Shown one piece after another: positions 1-6,421 of a stretch of 17,081 bases of DNA. The notes under the pieces were generated by a model. The model worked only from the letters and a program-made list of their open reading frames with translations. It searched no databases and was not told the origin of the DNA. The stretch is from Ruthenibacterium lactatiformans (GTDB lineage: Bacteria > Bacillota > Clostridia > Oscillospirales > Ruminococcaceae), in assembly GCF_000949455.1 (NCBI RefSeq), contig NZ_JXXK01000047.1, forward strand, positions 1 to 17,081, given 5' to 3'. Numbering within the stretch: the first letter of the stretch is position 1; each line of letters opens with the position of its first letter. The position numbers were made by a program, and so were the translations under genes.

Positions 1-530
1 AAATCGTGGAGGGAATCGCCAAAGACATTTTTGCCATGATATCCCGCATGCCGAAAGACCCTACGATAGAGGCACAGCTGAAGAAAAATATCCAGAACAA
101 AGAAAATCTGCTGCGTGAACTGGACGCAAAACTGCAGTCAGCCAAAAAGGAGCTGGAATTGTATGAAGCGCAGATCATAAAGTGCATTGAGGGCAAGAGC
201 AAACTGTCAGAGGCCACACTCGCACGCATGATCAGCCGGGCAGAGGAGGCCGTTGCAGTATATGAAAAAGAAATCGAAAAAGCACGCCTGGACAAGCAGA
301 ACCAAAAAGATACCGCGGCGCAGATCGAGGATTTTTACAAGGAATTCAAGGGCTGGGCGGATGAGTATGAATCAGCTGCGCTGGAACGCCGGAGAGTCAT
401 ACTAAGTCAATTGTTCAGCCGCATTGAGATCGGCAGAGGATATGAAGTCAAGGTGGAGATCGCCATGAGCTACAAACAATTTTTGAATCTCTCAGAGAAT
501 TCGCAGACTGGCAACAGAACAGTAGCATAG
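1..530 (+). CDS. Large serine recombinase, C-terminal part (5' end outside window)
   Basis: The reading frame is open from the left edge (first complete codon at 3-5) to TAG at 528-530. It encodes the coiled-coil and C-terminal tail of a large serine site-specific recombinase of the kind carried by clostridial integrative elements (TndX-like). Visible are a long charged helix rich in Lys, Glu and Gln (about codons 20-115) and a tail with SQLFSRIEIGRGYEVKVEI, typical of the end of these proteins. The catalytic serine domain and zinc ribbon would lie left of the window, so whether this is an intact gene cannot be told. The same sequence recurs at 14361-14887 with about 20 base mismatches by eye, no indels and four amino-acid changes. 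The GTG at position 6 is internal and not a likely start. The family assignment is from remembered motifs, not a search. Confidence 0.8.
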   Translation, partial: IVEGIAKDIFAMISRMPKDPTIEAQLKKNIQNKENLLRELDAKLQSAKKELELYEAQIIKCIEGKSKLSEATLARMISRAEEAVAVYEKEIEKARLDKQNQKDTAAQIEDFYKEFKGWADEYESAALERRRVILSQLFSRIEIGRGYEVKVEIAMSYKQFLNLSENSQTGNRTVA

Positions 531-566
531 AAAGACAACATTAAGTGGTAAACGATACACAGGCAG

Positions 567-596
567 GCAAAAGCGCATGGTAGCATGCGCTTTTGC
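567..596 (+). other. Perfect stem-loop in leader copy 1
   Basis: The arms GCAAAAGCGCATG (567-579) and CATGCGCTTTTGC (584-596) are perfectly complementary over 13 bp around a 4-base loop, GTAG. An outer helix, CACAGG (558-563) with CCTGTG (601-606), can stack on it across a small internal loop. The hairpin starts about 37 bases after the recombinase stop codon and lies upstream of the promoter, so it would be transcribed only by read-through from the recombinase gene. No clean U-tract follows the stem, so it is not a textbook terminator. Confidence 0.8.
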
Positions 597-645
597 GTGT
601 CCTGTGCGCATAGTGATTTGGAATTGAGGAAATGTGACATTCTGG

Positions 646-674
646 TTGCCAAAAAAATATGGCTGTCGTATAAT
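646..674 (+). promoter_or_regulatory. Sigma-A type promoter of leader copy 1
   Basis: TTGCCA (646-651) and TATAAT (669-674) are separated by exactly 17 bp. The same geometry is found in the other two leader copies. Here the promoter points at the fic remnant and, further on, the YhcG gene. Confidence 0.8.
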
Positions 675-711
675 TGCCTTATTAAATACTACTTTCTAAC
701 TTTGGTATGCT

Positions 712-813
712 GTAAAGAGTATCTGATACGAAGATGCGCTTGATCTTCCAGAAAGTTTGGCCAGAGCATGTACAGCTATAGTAGATACTGCTTTTGAAAA
801 AGTCTTGATGTGA
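712..813 (+). pseudogene. fic gene remnant (internal fragment with nonsense codon)
   Basis: The stretch 727-813 translates as YEDALDLPESLARACTA followed by IVDTAFEKVLM and a stop at 811-813. The first part is nearly identical to the Fic protein at the right end of the window (17020-17081: YEDALDLPESLDRACTA). The base similarity begins near 712. A Trp codon before the Tyr (TGG in the intact gene) is TGA here (724-726). No start codon, antitoxin gene or HPFxxGNGR motif remains. It is a relic of a VbhA-Fic module that once followed this leader and was mostly deleted. The stop codon overlaps the -35 box of the next gene's promoter. Confidence 0.85.
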
Positions 814-838
814 CAGGAAAAGCAAGTTAAAATATAAT
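810..838 (+). promoter_or_regulatory. Promoter of the YhcG-family gene
   Basis: GTGACA (810-815, one mismatch to TTGACA) and TATAAT (833-838) are 17 bp apart. The start codon follows at 861 with TGAGG (852-856) as ribosome binding site. The nuclease gene therefore need not depend on the leader promoter at 646-674. Confidence 0.65.
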
Positions 839-860
839 TATTATGGGAAATTGAGGTAAT

Positions 861-1928
861 ATGATGGAAAATCATTTGACGCCATACCAATCAGTTATAA
901 TAGAAATTAAAAGCATTATTTCTTCTGGTCAAGAAGCAGCCTATAGTGCTTCCAGTAAAGCAATGCTGCTTACTTATTGGAATATTGGCAAACGAATTGT
1001 AGAGCAGGAATTGGGGAGCAACGAACGTGCAGAGTACGGCAAAGGTTTAATTTCTGTATTGGCAGATGATTTGACAAAAGAATTCGGCAAAAATTATTCC
1101 AAAAGAAATTTGCATTATTATATCAAGTTTTATCAGTGTTTTCCTGATGAGCAGATTGTGAACGCATGCGTTCACAATCTTAATTGGACGCATATTCGAA
1201 GTCTTCTTCGTGTCCAGGATGAAAATGCACGATATTGGTATATGAAAGAGGCAGTTGATGAGAACTGGAGTTCAAGAACCTTGGATCGCAATATCAGTAC
1301 GCAATATTATCATAGACTTCTTCAAACCCCGGAAAAGGGTGCTGTAATTGAAGAAATGAAGCGGAAAACCGCAGAATTTCAAAAAAATCAATTCGAACTA
1401 ATCAAAAGCCCAGTGATTGCAGAATTCCTCGGATTCAAAAATGAGGACACTTGTTTAGAGGGAGATTTAGAATCTGCTATTCTTTCACATATTAGAGATT
1501 TTTTGATGGAGTTAGGCAGAGGATTTGCGTTCGTGGCTCGTCAGCAACATATTGTAACGGAAACTTCGGATTACTATTTGGATCTTGTTTTTTATAATAT
1601 CGAACTTAAATGTTATGTACTTATTGATTTAAAGATGGGGAAGATCACACATCAAGACGTAGGTCAAATTGATATGTATGTGCGCATGTATGATGATTTA
1701 AAGCGAGGCCAAGGAGATAATCCCACCATTGGGATTTTGCTGTGTTCAGAAACTGATGAGGATATTGCCAGATATTCGGTACTTCATGATAATGATCGAT
1801 TGTTTATGTCAAAATATCTTACTTATTTGCCTACGAAGGAGCAGCTGAAAGCAGAGATTGAGCGGCAGAAAGAAATTTTTTTCTTTCCAAAGTGGAGGAA
1901 AAGATGTTGTTGTAGATGTTTACAATGA
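861..1928 (+). CDS. YhcG/DUF1016-family PD-(D/E)XK nuclease
   Basis: The 355-residue protein has the two-part layout of the YhcG (DUF1016) family. An N-terminal helical domain (about residues 1-170: YWNIGKRIVEQE, then LSVLADDL-type and NWTHIRSLLRV motifs) is followed by a PD-(D/E)XK nuclease fold (about 175-330). Candidate active-site residues are Asp241 in YYLDLVFYN, Asp256 and Lys258 in LIDLKMGK, and the following Gln in DVGQID. Such proteins are associated with mobile and defence regions; the exact substrate is not known from sequence. The start ATG at 861 has TGAGG upstream; a second ATG follows directly at 864. The last residues (after EIERQKEIFF) are Lys/Arg/Cys-rich and unlike the usual family end, and they follow a run of seven T (1875-1882 region), so the C-terminus may be frameshifted. 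A 28-bp perfect palindrome lies within the gene. Confidence 0.9.
   Translation: MMENHLTPYQSVIIEIKSIISSGQEAAYSASSKAMLLTYWNIGKRIVEQELGSNERAEYGKGLISVLADDLTKEFGKNYSKRNLHYYIKFYQCFPDEQIVNACVHNLNWTHIRSLLRVQDENARYWYMKEAVDENWSSRTLDRNISTQYYHRLLQTPEKGAVIEEMKRKTAEFQKNQFELIKSPVIAEFLGFKNEDTCLEGDLESAILSHIRDFLMELGRGFAFVARQQHIVTETSDYYLDLVFYNIELKCYVLIDLKMGKITHQDVGQIDMYVRMYDDLKRGQGDNPTIGILLCSETDEDIARYSVLHDNDRLFMSKYLTYLPTKEQLKAEIERQKEIFFFPKWRKRCCCRCLQ
1153..1180. repeat. 28-bp perfect palindrome inside the YhcG-family gene
   Basis: The half-site AGATTGTGAACGCA (1153-1166) is followed at once by its exact reverse complement TGCGTTCACAATCT (1167-1180), with no spacer. It falls in codons about 98-107 (region encoding IVNACVHNL). 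Symmetry fails at the next base on each side. Confidence 0.95.
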
Positions 1929-2005
1929 TTGTCCTGTAGATTCTCTTTCTCTTGAGCTGAAAAGAATCGGGGCGAAAGCATCAACAGAACAAAGCCGATT
2001 TTTAA
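1858..2005 (+). pseudogene. Unrecognised ORF interrupted by the IS
   Basis: In the +1 frame relative to the nuclease, a reading frame from 1858 (GGKDVVVDVYNDC, then SLELKRIGAKASTEQS) runs into the IS left end. If the IS and one TTAA copy are removed, this frame continues at 3142 and stays open to TGA at 3219-3221, giving about 75 codons. I do not recognise the product. It could be the original C-terminal continuation of the nuclease ORF, a separate small gene or chance. The continuity across the IS is the only support. Confidence 0.3.
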
Positions 2006-2019
2006 GGCAACACCGCACA
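2006..2019. repeat. IS terminal inverted repeat, transposase 3' side
   Basis: GGCAACACCGCACA, exact inverse of 3124-3137; the outer neighbour is the TTAA target duplication at 2002-2005. Confidence 0.88.
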
Positions 2020-2104
2020 AGTGCCACAATCCGCATTACACAGCAAGTGCCACATAAAAGCTGTGGATAACCTCTGAATTTTTTGTCCGCAAAGGCGCAC
2101 TGAC

Positions 2105-3081
2105 TCAAGCCGCCAGGCAGGGCCTGTCAGCCAGAATCAGGTTTGCCAGCGCAAACATGATATTGAATTTGGCTTGCTGCTTTTCGAGTCCTCGGTATCG
2201 TGTCTTTCGGAAGCGCAGCTGCTTCTTGACGACGCCGAATACGTGCTCCACTTTTGCCCTGACAGAAGACTTCGCGTGCTCTGCTTTTTTGGCGGCGTAC
2301 TGTCCACTCTTACTCAGTTTCTTTACCTGTGAAGGACGACGATTGATTTTGTACCTGATTTTGTGGCCTGACCTGTTCCTGACAATGGCATCTTCTCGCT
2401 TACCGGCTCCCAGATAGCCACTATCGCCATAGACAACAGCTTCTTCTCCGGTCAGCAGTTTCGATGCTTCCGAAACGTCATGCACATTTGCCGCAGTAGC
2501 TTTCACTGTATGAACCAGTCCGCTGTCCTTGTCCACGCCGATATGCGCCTTATATCCAAAGTGCCAGGTGTTGCCCTTCTTGACTTGATGGGCGTCCGGA
2601 TCTCGCTGCTTTTCATGATTTTTTGTAGAGGATGGCGCTGCAATGATCGTGGAGTCCACAATGGTCCCTTTTTTGAGGATAAGTCCTCTTTGCTGCAAAA
2701 GCTCCACTACCTGGCGAAAAAGCTTCTCCTGCAGTCCATTGCGTATCAGCAGATTCCGAAAGCGGCCGAGGGTATCTCCATCCGGCACCTGGTTGCTGGA
2801 ATCAACGCCGCAGAACTCCGAAAATGCGCGGCTGTCGATTGCCTCTGCCACCGTTGCCTCATCACTCAGGTCATAGAGATTTTGCAGCAGATACAGCCGC
2901 AGCATGGTCTCCAGAGGATAGGGTTTGTTGCCGCGCTCTCCTTTGTAATAGCACGGCTGAATCATGGCAAGCCATTCCTTCCACGGGACGATCCGTTCTA
3001 TCTGGTCAAGAAATTCTTTTTCTTTGTCCGCACCTGTGCCAGTTCATCACTGAATGCAGAAATTGTCATCTGTTTATCCAT
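2105..3081 (-). pseudogene. IS5-family DDE transposase with frameshift near the N-terminus
   Basis: The main open part (ATG at 2965 down to TGA ending at 2105) encodes 286 residues of an IS5-type transposase. It has an N-terminal GERGNKPYPLETMLRLY motif, then VDSTIIAAPSSTKN (first Asp), VYGDSGYLG (second Asp) and VEHVFGVVKKQLRFRKTRYRG (Glu with Y-x2-R-like context). The family normally starts about 40 residues earlier. Those residues are present upstream: ATG at 3081-3079 begins MDKQMTISAFSDELAQV and then, in another frame, EFLDQIERIVPWKEWLAMIQP leads directly into the ORF. The two frames join at an A-rich run (AAGAAAAAGAA on the minus strand, around 3010-3022), needing a -1 shift. Either a base was lost and the gene is dead, or the shift is made by ribosomal slippage. 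The run is not a perfect A-AAA-AAG heptamer, so a dead gene is more likely. Confidence 0.8.
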
Positions 3082-3123
3082 AAACTCATTATATCATATT
3101 TGGCAGCATCCGCTGCCTTCTTC

Positions 3124-3137
3124 TGTGCGGTGTTGCC
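3124..3137. repeat. IS terminal inverted repeat, transposase 5' side
   Basis: TGTGCGGTGTTGCC, exact inverse of 2006-2019; the outer neighbour is the TTAA target duplication at 3138-3141. Confidence 0.88.
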
Positions 3138-3143
3138 TTAAAA

Positions 3144-3583
3144 TTAACTGCGCCTACAAACGGAAAGAACCTGAAGAGGTGGGGCGAATCAGCACAGCGC
3201 ACGCATACAACAAGGCGATGAACCATTCACGAAACAAATCGCAGGGTAGGATGAAAAAGTGACGGCCAACAAGCCAATAAAAGAAAATGCTGTTCCAAAT
3301 GGAGTAAAATTTACTGTTAAAGTAAGGTCATATAAATAATCCCATCATCAATGCTCAGAGTCAGACTTGGATGATATAGAATAATAAAATACACTCTTGG
3401 TTTGTTTTTTGCCTAAGCAATCCGCGAATTTCGGACTTTCCAAAGTGTCTTCGAACTTTTTGCAACCATCTTTTTAACTGAGGCAATTTTTAATAAAGAA
3501 AAAATGATACGCAGAAGTGTGCACTTGTATGATGTTAGCCAACATATTTCTTGAAATTGTGTGCAAATGGATAGCAACTAAAG
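3144..3583. other. Degenerate region between the IS and the sensor-kinase operon
   Basis: No convincing gene is present. The first 80 bases continue the ORF cut by the IS. A short open frame at about 3246-3338 (ending VPNGVKFTVKVRSYK and TAA) looks coding-like but has no start and is unrecognised. From about 3345 the DNA is AT-rich with no long frame. A weak long-range inverted repeat (ACACTCTTGG near 3391 with CCAAAGTGT near 3440) was seen but has no clear role. Confidence 0.5.
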
Positions 3584-3613
3584 TTGAAATAGCATAGAGA
3601 GATGCGATATACT
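3584..3613 (+). promoter_or_regulatory. Promoter of the two-component operon
   Basis: TTGAAA (3584-3589) and TATACT (3608-3613) are 18 bp apart. They end 36 bases before the kinase start codon, which has GAGAGGG (3639-3645) as ribosome binding site. Confidence 0.6.
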
Positions 3614-3649
3614 AAAAACAAAATTTACAGTTTATGGTGAGAGGGAAAT

Positions 3650-6421
3650 ATGGTGTACGCCAAGTCTCAAAAGAAAGCTTATACATTAAAGAAAAGATTA
3701 ATTTGCAGCAATGGTATTTTACTGCTGGTTTCTTTTTGTATTTTACTCTTTACGAGTTATTACACGATTCAAAAAATATATATTGGAAATGCTGTAAAAA
3801 CTTATGCATCTCAGCTCAACAACATGAATATTCAGGTGCAATCTGCGTTCGAGAGAATAAAAATATTGACGGAAGAGGTTGCGCAAAATGATTTGTTGTT
3901 GCAAATAACAGAGCAATTGGAAGCAAATGAAAACAATGTTGGAGTGTCTAAAGAAATTATTACGAATTTGGCAATGTATTGTAACACAACTTCTCTTCCG
4001 TTAAAAATATATTTAAAAGTTGGAGGAGCGATTTTTAACGGGGTTGAAGTCTGCACAAAGGATGCGGAGTGCGCGCCCCATTCCCAAAATCGGTATTTGT
4101 ACATAGAAAAAGAACAATTATTGTTGAAAGAATATGTGCAGCAAAAAGAAAAGGACACGGAAGGACAATGTTACTTTCAAGGTGCCTTAGAGTCGAACGG
4201 AGTGTTCCTTTTTGTGATGAATATAAGAAATTTAATAGACGAAAATTCGTTTTCGGCTTTTGAGGTGGAAGCAAACGGAAAGTCGCTCTATCGGCAGGGT
4301 GACGTGGAGAACATACCTGTTTTAATTACCCAATTAAAAGAAATTCGAGAAAACAACATAAGTGTGTTGAGTGGTATGTCTACAGACGGCCAGTGGTTGA
4401 TTACGATGTACAGATCGGAAAGCAGTGGATTGCAGTATACGGCTTTTGTGAATATGAGACAAATTATCGTTCCGGTTTTATGGTGCACATTCAAATTGGG
4501 TATATTGTCTTTGTTGGTTATGGCATTATCTGTTCCGCTGTTTTACATAACGGCAACATTCACCTTAGAACCGATGAAAAAACTACTTGCCGCATTAGAT
4601 GATGAAGAGGATTGCGAAAATAATTTATCCCGCTTTATTTTTGCAATTCGAGACCAAATATCGCTTCGCAGGAGAGTATATAGACATCATCTTCTGGTGC
4701 TGGTACCTTTGGCTGCTGTTTGTTTGTTTTCTATTTCGATATATAGAAATATTTTGATAGATCAGGAAAAAACATATTTTGAAAATGTGACACGGCAGAC
4801 GGCAAAAAATATCCAAAGCGGAATTAGCTGGCATACGGATTCGGCTAAGCAACTGATACTTGACAGACAATTCAAAAATTTTATTGGAGAATTGAGCACG
4901 AAGGAACCGCAAAAAAAATTACAGGCAGAGCAAAAAATTACGGAGTATATTTATCAAAACCGTTATCAGTTTGCTCATACGTTGGCGGTAAATATCTATG
5001 ATGCAAACGGATACCGCATCTATTCGTCCAATAAATCAATGGCGTTGGAAAACAGGATACCGCTGGATATCAAGGAAAAGCTAGATTCGGGAATATTTAC
5101 AATGTTTGACAAACAAAGTATTTCTGTTATGACAGCGGATTTTTGGTTTCCTGTATTGGAAAATAAGGAACCAATAGGATACATATGCTTTGTAGTTGAC
5201 GACCTTATTGATACTGCTTGGCTTGAAAGCAGTAGCATAATGGCCAAAAGCAAATCTTATTTATACGATCCTCACATCTGGAGCATATTTTATCCGAAGT
5301 TGAGTACGAATTTGGATCATTTGGCGGAGGGAATCTTGCAGGGAGGGTTGCTAAAAGAAAGTGAGGAATCCTATTTCATAAATCCGGAAACAAACGAGAG
5401 GCAGATAGCATTTTTAATAGCTGTTCCAGAGACCTCGTTCAGTCTGCTTTGCTTTGTTCCCGAAGCGGTATTAGGGAATGGCGTATCACAGCTTTGGATA
5501 TATATTATTTTTATTTTTTGCGGGATGATTCTTATCGTCAGCATGATGAGCAGCAATTTCGCCGCGCGTTTAGCGAAACCAATTGCAGAGCTTCAAACAA
5601 TATTCGAGGAAGCTTCAAATACATCGGATAAAGTGTACCTGCCGAATTTTTTAGATAATGAATTGAGCATGTTAGCCAATTCTTTTGTTGCGATGTTTCA
5701 TCGGACAACCGCATTGCAGCAGTTGATAAGCGAACAGAAGCTAAAGGTTGAGCAAAGCGAAAAAAGGCGGACGCAGCTTGAGCTTATGGTATTAAAGGAA
5801 CAATTAAATCCCCATTTTATTTCTAATTTGTTTGTCAGCATGAGGTTCATGCTGCGGGCGGGTAAGCTAAAAGAATTGGAAGATACAATAAAAACAACTG
5901 GCACTTTTTTGAGAGAGACCGCTATGCACCATGAGAAAGGGGTGACATTGCAAAAGGAAATAGATGTGATTTGTGGCTACGTAAAAATCCAAAACATTCG
6001 ATTTAAGGACAGAATAAATTTTATATATGATATACCAAGTGAAATTGAAGAACAAGTGATTCCGCAATTTTTATTACAGCCACTTATTGAAAATGCCATA
6101 ACCCATGCAATGCCTGCTGAGGGTCGGTTGCACATTAGTTTACATGCATCTATGCAGAATGAAAAAGTTTGTTTAAAGCTATGGAATGACGGAATTGGAA
6201 TTTCGCTTTCCCAAATAAAAAAGTTGGAAAAGAACATGCAAGAGGGAATAACATATAACCATATTGGCCTTGTGAATACAAAAGAGAGAATACGTCTTTT
6301 TTATGGAAATACATATCAATTCAGCATACAGCGTCTGTCGGAAAATGAAACACTTGTCACGCTGTTGTTGCCGATATATCGGCTACCTGAAAATGGAGAA
6401 GAGAGGCCTAACGTTCAATGA
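3650..6421 (+). CDS. YesM-type sensor histidine kinase with duplicated sensor region
   Basis: A membrane histidine kinase of the LytS/YesM class, expected to sense an extracellular sugar-related signal and phosphorylate the response regulator encoded next. Order of parts (residues approximate): membrane helix 20-40; extracytoplasmic domain 41-275; helix 277-303; a short HAMP-like cytoplasmic stretch 304-343 (starts EPMKKLLAALDD); helix 345-370; second extracytoplasmic domain 371-612; helix 614-635; HAMP 636-690; dimerisation region with phospho-acceptor His722 in NPHFISNLF (family usual: NPHFLYN); ATPase with Asn815 in QPLIENAITHA and Asp847 in DGIGIS. At 923 residues it is about 300 longer than the usual 570-620 residue relatives, because the helix-sensor-helix unit occurs twice. 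The start ATG 3650 follows GAGAGGG by five bases. The stop overlaps the next ATG (ATGA 6418-6421), so the pair is translationally coupled. Confidence 0.93.
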   Translation: MVYAKSQKKAYTLKKRLICSNGILLLVSFCILLFTSYYTIQKIYIGNAVKTYASQLNNMNIQVQSAFERIKILTEEVAQNDLLLQITEQLEANENNVGVSKEIITNLAMYCNTTSLPLKIYLKVGGAIFNGVEVCTKDAECAPHSQNRYLYIEKEQLLLKEYVQQKEKDTEGQCYFQGALESNGVFLFVMNIRNLIDENSFSAFEVEANGKSLYRQGDVENIPVLITQLKEIRENNISVLSGMSTDGQWLITMYRSESSGLQYTAFVNMRQIIVPVLWCTFKLGILSLLVMALSVPLFYITATFTLEPMKKLLAALDDEEDCENNLSRFIFAIRDQISLRRRVYRHHLLVLVPLAAVCLFSISIYRNILIDQEKTYFENVTRQTAKNIQSGISWHTDSAKQLILDRQFKNFIGELSTKEPQKKLQAEQKITEYIYQNRYQFAHTLAVNIYDANGYRIYSSNKSMALENRIPLDIKEKLDSGIFTMFDKQSISVMTADFWFPVLENKEPIGYICFVVDDLIDTAWLESSSIMAKSKSYLYDPHIWSIFYPKLSTNLDHLAEGILQGGLLKESEESYFINPETNERQIAFLIAVPETSFSLLCFVPEAVLGNGVSQLWIYIIFIFCGMILIVSMMSSNFAARLAKPIAELQTIFEEASNTSDKVYLPNFLDNELSMLANSFVAMFHRTTALQQLISEQKLKVEQSEKRRTQLELMVLKEQLNPHFISNLFVSMRFMLRAGKLKELEDTIKTTGTFLRETAMHHEKGVTLQKEIDVICGYVKIQNIRFKDRINFIYDIPSEIEEQVIPQFLLQPLIENAITHAMPAEGRLHISLHASMQNEKVCLKLWNDGIGISLSQIKKLEKNMQEGITYNHIGLVNTKERIRLFYGNTYQFSIQRLSENETLVTLLLPIYRLPENGEERPNVQ

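Larger units (their letters stand above)
1..674 (+). repeat. Long direct repeat, copy 1 (recombinase 3' end plus leader)
   Basis: This block matches 14358-15032 in the same orientation. The coding part (4-530 against 14361-14887) is colinear without gaps and about 96% identical by manual count. The non-coding part (531-674 against 14888-15032) differs by one extra base in the hairpin loop plus scattered substitutions. Similarity stops sharply just after the -10 box at 674 and continues past the left edge of the window. The copy-to-copy distance is about 14,357 bp and encloses the nuclease, the IS and the sugar locus. Confidence 0.93.
531..674 (+). repeat. Conserved leader module, copy 1
   Basis: This is non-coding sequence between the recombinase stop and the fic remnant. 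It has three parts that recur in the other copies: GGTAAACGATACA (547-559), a 13-bp stem-loop (567-596), and a promoter ending in TATAAT at 674. Related copies lie at 14888-15032 and, interrupted, at 16317-16548. All three precede genes of toxin or defence type that are unrelated to each other. Confidence 0.88.
2006..3137 (-). mobile_element. IS5-family insertion sequence, about 1.13 kb
   Basis: Terminal inverted repeats GGCAACACCGCACA (2006-2019) and its reverse complement (3124-3137) are identical over 14 bp. Both ends are flanked by TTAA (2002-2005 and 3138-3141), which fits the YTAR-type target duplication of the IS5 group. Because TTAA is self-complementary, the visible symmetry extends into the flanks (2000-2019 with 3124-3143). 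The single gene inside is a transposase on the minus strand. Confidence 0.88.

Noticed and set aside
567..596. Leader stem-loop as a simple intrinsic terminator of the recombinase gene
   Set aside because: No U-tract follows the stem; the T run is inside the stem. It is kept as an unexplained structured element.
470..652. Minus-strand frames over the leader regions (similar ones at 14729-15010 and 16122-16379)
   Set aside because: They arise from the repeated leader read backwards and have no start context or family pattern.
2480..3262. 260-codon open frame on the plus strand across the IS
   Set aside because: It is antisense to the transposase and crosses the IS right end; its sequence has no family pattern.
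5212..5234. Hairpin TACTGCTT / AAGCAGTA inside the kinase gene
   Set aside because: Only 8-bp arms in a long coding region; compatible with chance.
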